From Lycocorax pyrrhopterus obiensis (lineage: Eukaryota > Chordata > Aves > Passeriformes > Paradisaeidae): DNA of 64,000 bases. Made by a program: the position numbers and the translations under genes. The stretch covers positions 1,933,376 to 1,997,375 of the forward strand of contig JACSVZ010000008.1 of assembly GCA_014706295.1 (NCBI GenBank), given 5' to 3'. Below the pieces are notes generated by a model. It was not told the origin of the DNA. It saw only the letters and a program-made list of their open reading frames with translations, and did not search any database. Shown one piece after another: positions 1 through 10,436 of the stretch (positions are counted from its first letter, which is position 1; every line of letters starts with the position of its first letter).

Positions 1-2491
1 AGCTTATCAGAGCAGCAAAAGCCTTTTCTTTTTTTATATTTTGATATCTTTATCCTGTTTGCAAGTCTCTGGGACTAACTAAATGCAGAGCTGCCGAAGT
101 GGTGGAGTATTTTGATGCACAGATTTGTCCTGTTCTCTGCCAGTTGGTCTCTACCCAAGTATCCCAATGAAGGAACTTCCAGATTATCTGGAAAAAGGGC
201 AGGGGGGGAATGCACCAGCACAGTGACAGAGCTGACAAAAAACTAATCTTCCTGGTTAAACTGCTCATCATATTCTCATTGCCAGCCCCTAGGGCAACCA
301 GAGGTGTTTCTTAATCAGAGAGTGCTTGGAAGAGCCAAAGTTCAGAAGTGTGGCCCAGGCAGGTGAGAAATGACAAGCACAGAAAATTCCATAAAGACGT
401 GTCCTTAAGGAGTCAAGTAGCACAAATCACCACCTGAGCAGCACATTAATCCCCATCTCCTGCAGACTCAAGTGTGACACGTGAAGATCACTCTCCCAAG
501 CTGATTATCTGTATTTCCTTCACACCCTGACTCCAGCTCATCTTCTCACCCTCACTGCTAATTGGTTTTCATGCCCAAAACACATCAGCAGAGCCGCTGC
601 TCCTCATCTTAGCCCAGTGCTTGTCACCTCCACATGTCAAGTGCAGGCAGCTAATTCTCATCAATCCACTTCTCGCTCCCCAGCAGCTTCTTTCCTGTTT
701 GACCCTTTTGTCACCAAAACTGCAGGAATAAAAGAAACTCTCCACACCATCTTTTAAGTGTTAGAGAATCAGGCATTACTTAATTCTGGCTGGCATGTGC
801 CATGGAAACCATCCCATCCACACATAGCCAGGGTGTGCAGTACAAATTATTGCATCACACATCGTTCTTTACCAGACTTTTCCCCATATTTACACAAAAA
901 AATCCCAAAGAAATTCTCATTCATTGGTTCTACATTGCACAATCCTTAGCATTCGATTTCCTAGTGGTTACTGATCCCTTCACCTTTGATGCTCATTTAG
1001 TCCTCGTTCTTTGGTTCTCTAATCAATCTTTTCCCAGACCAGGGGGTGATGTCTGTTTATGTCCTTTTATCTCCTCTGTATCTTCTCACTACTCCCAGCC
1101 TGGAGATGTCAAACTCTCAGAGTCTGGGAATCCTTTTTTTGTGGATTGAGGCCTAGCAGGCCTCACCCAGCGAAACTCAAACCCTCAGAGTCTTTTGAAG
1201 GAAAACTTCAATTCCCTTTCCCCTTTGGCAAAGGCGAACAAACCCCTGACTGAAGTTACTTTAAAAAAATTCTAAAACTTGTATCATTTCCAACAACCCC
1301 ACTGCAAGGGGCCTCAAAAAGCTCTCAGGCAGCTGGGGCTGAGTGTTTTCCGAGCCAGTGCTTCCCAAAAGTTGACTGAGGGTGTTCGTGCTGTGCTGTG
1401 CCACTGCAGTGTGGTGACATTGTTGTGAAACACAGCAAAATGTGGCCTTACAGAATGTCTGGTGCTGCCAGGATAATGTTGCATCATTTATTGCTTTGTC
1501 CTGCAGGATGCAGCTCCAGGGTGGGGTCACTTTTATCCCTGCACATGCAGTTTTTCAGTTATTGTCCTACCTGGCCTTTCTTTAAATTCTGGAGCATTCT
1601 CTTACACACTACTGGATTTATGAGGATTAAATCTTCCTACACAGATCATTGGAAACTCATCCTGAGAGCTCAGCTCATCCATGTGATTTTAAACGTGCTC
1701 GCACTGATATTTTCTATTTGTAGCTCTGGCAATTAAAAATCAACAGGAAACTTATGCACTTTGAAACCAGGCGTGGTATCAAGTCTTTCAGGCAGAGGCA
1801 TCCCTGGTGAGGTGGTGTTCTACCACCACTAAATATGTCCCACTTTAATCCAAATAAATCCTTCATCATTTCATTACTCTACTTTTTATTTTGCACTACT
1901 TTGCAATGGTTCAGTCCTTGATTCTTTCCCAAATGAATTCCTAATCACTGCCACAGCTTTCCCACAGCATCCCACCTGTGCAGGCATCAAGCTTTGAGTA
2001 ACTGCATTGAGTAATTCCCTGCTTTAATCCCAATCTTCTACTGAACACATCCCCTCATTTTTCAAATTTCAATCATCTTTCAGATTCTACTGCTGACAAC
2101 GTGTTCCTTGCCCTACAACACAAAAGAGAAATTTCAGCTATAGCTGGAGGATGCTTGGTGAGGCTTCAGAGCATCTCAGTGCTACAATTACCTGCATCAA
2201 TTGTTCTATTAAAACATGAGAACAGCCCTCAGAGGAGAGCTCTGCCGAGCCATGCTGTGTCTTTGCCCAGGGAAGAGAGTGAGAACAGGCAAGCACACAG
2301 TGCTTCCTGCTAGGAATAATCTCCAGCAGCTTGCTAAGAAGGCTTCCAGAAGCTGAGGTCATGTTCTCGTGGTTACTGGCCCATGATGGATTTTCCCCTC
2401 ATGACTCCAGCCAGGAATCTTCTGAAGTCCAGTCTGGATGAAACCTTTCAAGGCAAGGAGCTCTGCAAAGTAATCATAAGCATGGAAGTGA
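1..2491. other. Unique non-coding DNA
   Basis: No gene or recognisable repeat. The largest frames are 115 and 112 codons, overlap one another and show no domain. A perfect 7-bp hairpin with a 3-nt loop lies at 1148-1164. A polyadenylation-like AATAAA occurs by chance in AT-rich parts. Nothing else is supported. Confidence 0.6.
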
Positions 2492-2538
2492 TCTCCTCTC
2501 CCTCTCCCTCTCCCTCTCCCTCTCCCTCTCCTCTCATC
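2492..2538. repeat. Hexanucleotide microsatellite (CCCTCT)n
   Basis: About six tandem CCCTCT units flanked by related CTCCT/CTCAT steps. It is a polypyrimidine run on the + strand. It translates to a Ser-Pro repeat inside a 147-codon open frame, which shows that the frame is not a real gene. Confidence 0.95.
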
Positions 2539-3104
2539 TCATCAGGATTTTATTATTTTCTGTCATACAGAATCCATTTTTCACCTCTCCAGCCCCTGCT
2601 GCCATTCCTTGTAAGCCCTTCCACCCCTCTGATCATCTTTGCTGCCTCAGCTCTCCACCTTCAACAGGTCACCAAGGAACCCCCTTTGAGCGACCCACGT
2701 GCACCACGTGCACCTCTGACTGACATTGCACTTTGCATTTCAAAGTCTGTGCTGTTTCCAGCAGCTCCCATTTTTAATTTTCCTTTCTTGACTATCAAAG
2801 GACATTTAGCCATAGTTTTTAGCTAAAACAAAAATACCCATCTTAATCCTTGGGTCATTTCAGGGTGGCAGTGCTTCGCTGTTTGACCTGCACTGAACAC
2901 CACAGCATTCAGCCTTTCCTCACAGAGTCATCCAGGACCAAAAGCTTCTCCTTCAATCCCTATCCTAAAAGATTTAGCATTGACAACAAACTCCTGAGGA
3001 GCACGAGATCCTGTGGGAATCCACAGGCAACGATCCCTGAACTGAGAACTGTTATTCCAGCTCTGCGTTTCTGCCTTTTGACACCTGCGTTGTGTCCTGC
3101 AGAC
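2539..3104. other. Unique non-coding DNA
   Basis: No repeat or gene recognised. The interval runs up to the target-site duplication of the solo LTR that follows. Confidence 0.5.
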
Positions 3105-3110
3105 CCCAAG
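3105..3110. repeat. Target-site duplication CCCAAG, left copy
   Basis: This 6-bp direct repeat is matched exactly at 3497-3502 on the other side of the LTR. A 6-bp duplication is typical of class II (ERVK/betaretrovirus-like) integrases and fixes both LTR boundaries. Confidence 0.85.
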
Positions 3111-3496
3111 TGCAGTATTCACGCAGGGGCACGACTCCACACACAAGATGGGGAAGTGCAAAGCATTTATTGCACAGTGAATATTCCCTAAATACCAGCA
3201 CCTAACAGGATATCACATCATATAAACAGGAAAGATGTTCACCTCAGTGTCCCCCAAACACTTGGGGTAGTGCACAGACATTGCCTGTTATGGTAACAGG
3301 TAAACAATGCCCTATAAGGTCACAAACTACAATTATCACATCTCATAGGCCCAGCACTGTCCAGAAACCCACAATCCTCTCTCAGCCCATCCCCGGTGAC
3401 CTGGATGCACTCCCAGGGTCACCTCTGGGTCCAAGAAAGAGGCTCTCTCTGGCCCTCAGGGCCCATCTCTCTTCCAGCACATAGTGCACCCCAACA
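3111..3496 (-). mobile_element. Solo LTR of a class II (ERVK-like) endogenous retrovirus
   Basis: This 386-bp element lies on the minus strand. It begins TGTTGGGG (at 3496) and ends ATACTGCA (at 3111), the TG...CA termini expected of an LTR. It is flanked by perfect CCCAAG duplications. On the minus strand a polyadenylation signal AATAAA sits about 60 bp before the 3' end, followed by a short R/U5 ending GTGTGTGGAGT. A TTTATATGATG box upstream could be the core promoter. A second copy, roughly 93% identical by eye, lies in opposite orientation at 39132-39520. No internal retroviral sequence adjoins it, so this is a solo LTR left by LTR-LTR recombination. The class II assignment is inferred from duplication length. 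Confidence 0.88.
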
Positions 3497-3502
3497 CCCA
3501 AG
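3497..3502. repeat. Target-site duplication CCCAAG, right copy
   Basis: This exactly matches 3105-3110 and confirms that the LTR inserted here as a unit. Confidence 0.85.
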
Positions 3503-4344
3503 TGCCCCATGTCCCCTGTGTGCTCCCCCTGCAGCCCACAGCAGCAGGGCACTCCTCTGAAATTCCCAGATCCTGGGCTCCTTTCTCCAGTGGATGTGAG
3601 CATTGCTTCCCAAGGCTCTCGTCAGTGCAAACAACTTCTGTTCCTGCCTAACTTTGTTCTGCTGTGTTAATTAAAGCACAGCTAAAAGGCTGCAGCTGGA
3701 CACCCTGTGTATCCCGTGCCAGTGCCGGGCTGCATTCCCATTATCCCTGGAACATCTGCCTCTTCTTGGTCATGGAGTTCAACCACCTTTCAACACAAAA
3801 TGTTTTCCATCTCCAGCTCCTTTACCCACACCTGTTTTCTCAATTTCCTTGAGAAAAGCAGGGAGGGCCTGACCTTCTCTGGAGCCAAGGGATCAGCAGG
3901 AGTGAGCTCTCGGAATGAATATTCATAGGTTGGATCTGCTCTGCTGATCATCATGATCCATCACCCTGCTACTGCCTTGGAGCCAGATTTTAATTAACTG
4001 CTTCAAAATGTATTTTTTCCTTCCACCGTTTCCTGTTTTCTTTGCTACACTTTCCCCATTTGTGGGGACATCTGTCCGTGCCTCGTTCGTATTTTTGTCT
4101 TTCTCCAAAATTAATATTCTTACATCAGAAATCAATTGGTTGGAAAGGAACTGAAATCTCACTCCAAATAAATAAAATACCACTTAAATAAGATAGAAAA
4201 AATGCTTTAAAAATTGTGACTCTTAAAATAGAAGTTACCCATCCTAACTAGCCCTGGAACAAATGTAACCCTTGCTGTTACTTCAGTGCTCAATATTTAG
4301 CTAGGGGAGGTTCTGATTGGATATTAGAATATATTTTTTCCCCC
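3503..4344. other. Unique non-coding DNA
   Basis: No supported gene. The AT content rises towards the right end. Short frames in both directions have no domain. Confidence 0.5.
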
Positions 4345-4532
4345 TGGAAGAGTGATCAGATGTGGGAATAAGTTTCCTGGGGAGGTGGTGGAGTCACGCT
4401 CTCTGGAAGAGTTCAGGAGGCATCTGGAGGCGGCCCTTGGGCACGTGGTTGTGGTGGTGCTGGGGGAATGGTTGGGCTCGACGATCCCGGAGCTCTCTCC
4501 CAGCCCTGACGATTCTGTGATTTGCTACATCC
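4345..4532 (+). mobile_element. CR1 LINE 3' end, C-type
   Basis: A 5'-truncated CR1 fragment. It encodes the degraded C-terminus of CR1 ORF2: one frame reads PGEVVESRSLEEFRRHLE, which resembles the conserved end of the ORF2 protein. This is followed by the short 3' UTR and a terminal GATTCTGTGATTT. The sequence is well diverged from the other C-type tails here, so the copy looks old. Confidence 0.8.
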
Positions 4533-5828
4533 TTGCCAAGGCATCCACTTCCAAGGAGAAAGCTTCAGGAGAGGAATTAATTTGTAAAGCCAGTTCCAGG
4601 GTCACAAGCTGTCCAGAACAGTCCTTTGGAATATGCACTGTTCCGCACCCTTCCGAGGGATCAAGCTGTGCAAGGACTTTTTGCTCCCACTCCCAGTAGC
4701 AGGGCTAAACTGGGAGTGTGTATGGCAAAAATAGGCCTATCCCCCATTAATGGACTTTAAAACCCTCCTTGTGCTCTTTTTTGTTGTTGTTGTTGTCAAA
4801 TAGCAGCAATTCAGCACTGAATAAATGAGAGGTTCTCCATACAAAATAAAAACCAGTCCCCCTTTTATCCATCAGCAGGGTAGCACTTGGCCATTGAGCA
4901 TCTTCCTAGAAGCAGAGTACAGAAGTACATCCCTGTTTGAACATAATTGCGGCACTGCTATAAAATCCTGATGTGCTCAAATTAAAACAGAATTCCAGAA
5001 ATGAGCCCTTCCATCTGATAGCCCAAACACCTGAAAAAGAAGCCTCAGCACTCATTATTTGCTTTCTGGGGGGTCAAAAGCCCAAAGAGGGATGCGGAAG
5101 CTGTGCAAAACCTGGGGGGTGGGAAGAGCTGTGGGATTTAAAGCTGCGTTTGCCAGGTTTCCTGATCCCACTGTGGAGTTGAGGGGAGGCAGACACACAC
5201 TTGGGGGGGAAATAGAGGTTGTGGGCTGCTACTGATTAACTTGACTTGCTCTGCTGCCGTAAATGCACCCATCTTTTGCCACAACTCACACCAATTCCTG
5301 CATCTCTCTACCTGTTGTCACAGGTCGTGGCCACTTGGGAAGATGGGAGGTGAGAGGTGAGGGAAAGCTGCATCCCCCACAGCGCTGTGCCCTGCCTGGA
5401 CCCCACTTTGGAAAGGGTTTTATCAAATCTCTGGTTTTTGAAAGAAATAGAGAAGAGGTGACAATGACTCTTAACCCTATGAAAGGCAAAATATGGCCAT
5501 AGCAAGCCAAAAAATTACTGGAATTCTCTAAGAAAACCTGCAGCTGGATTTTATCTTGATTCAACGGCTGACAGCCAAAATTAGGGCTAAAAGGAGGGAG
5601 GACTTGGGAATCTGAGGCAAAAATTGCAGCACAAAACCCACCAGAGCACTGCGAAATATAAACCCCAGCAGGACAATAAAGCAGCAGGAAGCCAGTGCAG
5701 TCTCAGAGATGACAGCTAACAGGAAAAAAAGAGCAGTTTATATTTCTCTTTTGCATCTGGAGAGTTTGGGATTAAATTTCCTTCCAGTACCTGAAAGAAA
5801 TCCTGCCAGTATTCGAAGGGGGGAAGCC
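4533..5828. other. Unique non-coding DNA with a short (GTT)n run
   Basis: A short GTT microsatellite lies near 4783-4799. No gene is supported. Frames of up to 92 codons occur on both strands over 5263-5564 and show no domain. Confidence 0.5.
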
Positions 5829-6123
5829 AGAGAGGGACTGGAGGGCCAGGACAAAGAGGAATGGAGGCAGACTGAAAGGGCAGAAACTTAGGTGAGATAT
5901 TGGGAAGGAACTGTTCCCTGGGAGGGTGGGCAGGCCCTGGCACAGGGTGCCCAGAGAAGCTGTGGCTGCCCCTGGATCCCTGGCAGTGCCCAAGGCCAGG
6001 CTGGACACTGGGGCTTGGAGCAGCCTGGGATAGTGGAAGGTGTCCCTGCCTATGGCAGGGGTGGCACTGGATGGGCTTTAAGGTCCCTCCCAACCCAAAT
6101 CATCCTGGGACTCTGTGAGTCTA
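5829..6123 (+). mobile_element. CR1 LINE 3' end, A-type
   Basis: A 5'-truncated CR1 copy carrying the A-type 3' portion (motifs GGGAGGGTGGGCAGG, GCTTGGAGCAGCCTGG and GGTCCCTCCCAACCC) and ending near CTCTGTGAGTCT. Open frames over it on both strands are shadows of CR1 sequence. It carries the CCAGGCTGGACACTGG variant rather than the commoner TTGGACATTGG. Confidence 0.92.
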
Positions 6124-7860
6124 AGGAATAACATTGCTGAGGCAAAGATCTGGGAAACCACCAAGGAAATAGGAATCTATTTTTCAGTATTCAGAATTAC
6201 ATGCAGATGTGTCACAATGTTTTTAACCACTCAGTTCCATTCATCAAATGAGCACAAAGCTGCCAGTCCCCCAAGAAGTGAAACAAGAAGGATTTTCCTG
6301 ATGCCTCCTTTCCCTTTGAGTCCAAGGGGAAGCTTCTGGGTCGCTCAAACACTTCTCAAGGTATTTTCAGAAGCCTTAGGTTTGATTATTTACATTATTT
6401 TTTCCTTTGTGTGTTAAAGACTAGGTGGTAGAACAGATCCACTCATTCCTTGCTCTGCTTGCATGTCCTTTGCAATGCAATCACAGAAATCCACGAGCTG
6501 CAGACTCTTGGTGACTAAAACTGCCTTAAGTCAGGGGAAAACCACAAGGAACACAAGTATTTAAAAAAAGATGTCTCTGTCACCACCAAACCTGGGATTT
6601 GCCTTTCTCACAGGATACCTGTCTTGGTTCTCAAACCAGCTGCAGACTCCCTGGCTTTGATTCCAGCTTCAAAGAGAAATTTGGTATTTATTGTCCAAGG
6701 AAGGGAAACTCTAATTCGTGCCTCTTTGATGTCTTGTTTCATAGCTAAAAAAAAAAACAAACCCACCAACCCAACTTTATAGGGGCAAGATTAACTAATA
6801 GCAGCAGCAGTGATTTATTTACCAAAAGAAAAGAGTTTATGAGCAACGTTGGAGCTGCGCTGAGCACGACAGTGGGTGAGCCTTGGGTTTTATTTATCAA
6901 ATTAAATATCAAAGAGAGCACTTAGGGTTTTTTTTTTTAGTGGAAGGGTTTGGTAGCTCTGACTCGTGGCACTTCTTTCATTCATAGAGAGCTTCAAAAT
7001 ATGAACCTTACTCGGTGCAGGCCCAAACTTTGGTCTCAGCAAGAGGCAGACAATGGAAAACAAAGCAATGAAGGGTTGTTTGACTATGAAAGATTCCTGG
7101 CACCAAGGTACAATTTCAAAACCGAGATTAGGAAGGAATCCCCACGTTTAGATCTAAAAGAGAAAACACTAAATTTTATTTTATTTTATTTTTATTCTCC
7201 CACCTAACTTCCATTGGTTGGATTAAAACAGCCAGGTTTGTACAGCAGGGAGGGCTGGGGGAGAAGAGGTTGTTCAATTTGTTAAAATATAGCCCATATC
7301 CCATCTAACCCTGAGGAAAATATTTGGAAAAATTATTCCACAGGCACAAAATCTTCCCCTGCATCTCTCATAACCAGTTGTGCTGCGTTCAGCTTTTTTT
7401 TTTTCTTTCCCCTTGTTTTAAAGGAACGCAAACAATGCAAAAAAGCAACTAAGAAAAAAGAAACAAGTTGAAAGTTGCCCTCTAAAACTCCTGCCTGCCT
7501 TGTAATAATTACTGAGACAAATGTTCTCCTGGGGAGAAATGGAGAGGTGCTTTCAGAGCCGTCACAAACCACGCACTTCTGTGGCTCACAGGTGCAAAAA
7601 TGAATAGACTGAATCCATATTAAATTCCCCTGTCAGTGAATTGTGCAGTACAGAACCACAGTCACAGCTTTTTGAGTTCTTTATTAAATTGAGGGAGGCA
7701 GAAGCTTCACCCCAAGGGCTGTCCTGAATGTATCTATTTGCTTGTGGAACTACAAGCTCTTTTTTTCCTCCTTCTTTCTCTTTGGCCGTGTCCTCCGTGC
7801 TCCTGCACAAATTAAGTTATTTAACTTTTTAAATTGTTTTAATCATCCTGGGGATCTACA
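6124..7860. other. Unique non-coding DNA with a TTTTA run
   Basis: A short (TTTTA)n run lies near 7171-7196, with T-rich and A-rich homopolymers elsewhere. The frame of 85 codons at 6950-7207 is AT-rich and has no recognised domain. No repeat family is recognised. Confidence 0.5.
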
Positions 7861-8130
7861 GGGACAGGACAAAGGAGGAATGGGATCAAACTGAAAGAGG
7901 GGAAATTTAGGTGAGATATTGGGAAGAAGTCCTTCCCTGTGAGGGTGGGCAGGCACAGGGTGCCCAGAGAAGCTGTGGCTGCCCCTGGATCCCTGGCAGT
8001 GCCCAAGGCCAGGTTGGACATTGGGGCTTGGAGCAGCCTGGGACAGTGGAAGGTGTCCCTGCCCATGGCAGGGGTGGCACCGGATGGGCTTTGAGGTCCC
8101 TCCCAACCCAAAGCTTTCCAGAATTCCATG
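7861..8130 (+). mobile_element. CR1 LINE 3' end, A-type
   Basis: A 5'-truncated A-type CR1 tail in the same orientation as the copy about 2 kb upstream. A small deletion removes the usual GGCCCTGG between GGGTGGGCAGG and CACAGGGTGCC. The tail ends in a degenerate GAATTCCATGG. Confidence 0.92.
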
Positions 8131-9192
8131 GTTTAAAATAATTCCTCTGCTCAAGCAGCTGGCACCACCCCGGGGTTGGTGTCTGGTACCACCTCCCAGC
8201 CCTGCTCTGGACAGATTTTTTTCAAGTGCTGAACAGACCATTTACAATGTCCCAATGTCACTGCCTCATTGCACTGAAAAATCTGACAAAGATTATTCCT
8301 TAACCAACACATAAGGATGGGCTCATTATGCCATGGCTTTGTTTATCCTGGTAATTAAAGCAGCTAAAGACATCCAGCAGCCCAAATCCAGCAATAAACG
8401 TGAAGCCAAGAGCCAGACTCTCCTGCTGATGCTGCTGCCTTTGATCTCCCCTCACAGCAACGGCTTTTCCAGCTTCATCCAAAGAAAACTTCCCAGACTC
8501 TGATCTGATGACAGACTAAGCCAATGACACTTGAGCTTCTCTCAGATCCTGCTGCCTGCAAAATCTGAATGCTTTAAGGCTCCTTAAGATTCACCCCCAA
8601 GTATATTCAGGTTTAAATTCCTTTTGACTTTGCTGGAGAAATGGAAGTTGGGATAGTTGTGATGCCAGGACACCGCGGGAGAGCTGGGGAACAAGAGCTG
8701 GCAAAAGGGACGCAGACCAGCAAGCTGGCTCAGCTTTTTTATCCCTGATCCCATCTTCCCTGGCTTATCCACCTGCGGGGGCTCTCCTGTTTGCTCACAC
8801 TGAGTGTATAAACTCTAAGCAGCACCACAAAATAAAATGGGAAGCGTGATAATCTCCACAGTGCTCTGAATTTCGCCCGTCTATTTTTCGAGCTTCTCCT
8901 TAAAAACCTCTTCTTGCTATTTCTCTGCTTAAACTAGAGATTCCAAAATCTGGAGGGGGAAAAAAGAAGCCAGTGAAGGAGTGTTTTGTGTCTCAGCTGC
9001 CAAATCACACAGCAAGGGACAGAGAAAAAGTGTCCTGTACCTTGGTCCTCATCTTGCCCATCCCTATCCCTTGATTTGGGACCATCTGCAGCAAACAGGG
9101 CTGTGTGCGTTTGAGCACCGCTCCTCTCGGAAAGGCACATCAAATGCAGGAAAAGCCTTTTGCTATTCCAATTCCCTGAACATCTTCTCTTC
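8131..9192. other. Unique non-coding DNA
   Basis: No gene or repeat recognised. The sequence is of average composition and runs up to the left arm of the inverted duplication. Confidence 0.5.
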
Positions 9193-9364
9193 ACAGAACC
9201 ACAGAATCCCAAAGTGGTTTGGTTTGGAAGAGACCTTAAAGCCCATCCAGTGCCACCCCTGCCATGGCAGGGACACCTTCCACTGTCCCAGGCTGCTCCA
9301 AGCCCCAATGTCCAACCTGGCCTGGGATGGGGATTCCTCACCTCTCTGGGCAAGTTTCCCAATC
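9193..9364 (-). mobile_element. CR1 LINE 3' end, A-type, in the left arm of an inverted duplication
   Basis: A minus-strand A-type tail starting ACAGAATCCCAAAGTGG. A short piece (the equivalent of CATCCCTGGAAGCGTTC) is deleted relative to its partner at 10286-10436. The CR1 5' junction, and the non-CR1 sequence beyond it, are shared with the partner copy. This indicates duplication of the locus rather than two independent insertions. Confidence 0.85.
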
Positions 9365-9627
9365 TTCCCCAGTTTCCCAGCAACACAAAGAGAACGCTGC
9401 ACTCAGCCTTGCAGGCTCTGAAGGAAATTCAAAGACACTGTCGGCTGGGGAGGATACGATTCTTGATATTGCAGAAATGTAGCAGGAAAGTCAGACTCCC
9501 TCAAACAGAGGCTTCTGTGGAAAGATTTTGGGGTAACAACAGCCCTGGAAAGATTTTGGGTCAAAACCAGCCCCGATTCCCTGCTGGAAGTGCACCCAGG
9601 GCTGGGCAGGGAGGTGAGCTGGAGGAG
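9222..9627. repeat. Left arm of a large inverted duplication
   Basis: The reverse complement matches 10045-10436. A representative 150-bp stretch differs at about six positions (roughly 4%). The arm contains a CR1 tail plus about 260 bp of other sequence. This left arm has an extra piece of about 30 bp near 9553-9585, with a local repeat of GGAAAGATTTTGGG. Confidence 0.88.
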
Positions 9628-10044
9628 CTTGGCCGCCCAGGAGCCACAGGCAGGACCAGAGCTGGGATGAACTCAGGCTGCCACTGCTCCACTTGCCAGT
9701 CCCTGTTCCTGTCAGTCTATCCCCCTTTGGTCACGCTCCAGGATTTCTCTGGATGTGAGGCAGTGCTGGAGGAGCCCTGCTCTGTGCATGGTGGGACAGA
9801 GGAGACACCTCAGTGTGCCCTGCTAGTGCCTCACCCCGGGTTCCACACACCCCCAGCCGTCTGTTCCTGCAGAACGAGGCAGCCCCTTCTCATTCCAGGG
9901 GTGCACTCCTCTCATTTCTACTCAGACAGAGCCTTAATTCCACTTTACACTTCTTCTGAACCCAACAAGCTGTCCTCATGTCTGCCCTGTCCTCAGCTGG
10001 GTGGGCCTTCACTCTCTCTTCCTGCTGGGGCTCCTCTGCAAGCG
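9628..10044. other. Spacer of the inverted duplication
   Basis: About 400 bp of non-coding DNA lie between the arms. Weak further similarity may extend the arms inward (GGAGGATCT/GGAGGAGCT, AGGAGCC). The 331-codon frame running from 9160 to 10155 crosses the left arm, the spacer and part of the right arm. It has no domain and is judged spurious. Confidence 0.6.
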
Positions 10045-10436
10045 AGATCCTCCAGCTCACCTCCCTCCCCAGTCCTGGGTGCACTTCCAGCAGGGCCTCA
10101 GGGCTGTTGGTTCCCCAAAATCTTTCCACAGCAGCCTCTGGGGGAGTCTGTTTGACTTTCCTGCTACACTTCTGCAATATCAAGAATCATATCCTCCCCA
10201 GCCGACAGTGTCTTTGAATTTCCTGCAGAGCCTGCAAGGCTGAGTGCAGCATTCTCTCTGTGTTGCTGGGAAACTGGGGAAGATTGGGAAACCTGCCCAG
10301 AGAGGTGAGGAATCCACATCCCTGGAAGCGTTCCAGGCCAGGCTGGATGGGGCTTGGAGCAGCCTGGGACAGTGGAAGGTGTCCCTGCCCACAGCAGGGG
10401 TGGGAATGAGATGGGATTTGAGGTCCCTTCCAACAG
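10045..10436. repeat. Right arm of a large inverted duplication
   Basis: This is the reverse complement of 9222-9627. It keeps the full CR1 tail (CATCCCTGGAAGCG present) and lacks the left-arm insertion of about 30 bp. Confidence 0.88.
10286..10436 (+). mobile_element. CR1 LINE 3' end, A-type, in the right arm
   Basis: A plus-strand A-type tail from AACCTGCCCAGAGAGG to GGTCCCTTCCAAC, where the match to the family stops without the terminal repeat. It is paired with the minus-strand tail at 9193-9364. Confidence 0.85.

Noticed and set aside
9160..10155. 331-codon open frame on the plus strand
   Set aside because: It crosses the left arm, the spacer and part of the right arm of the inverted duplication, including a CR1 tail read backwards. 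No domain or signal. Chance openness.
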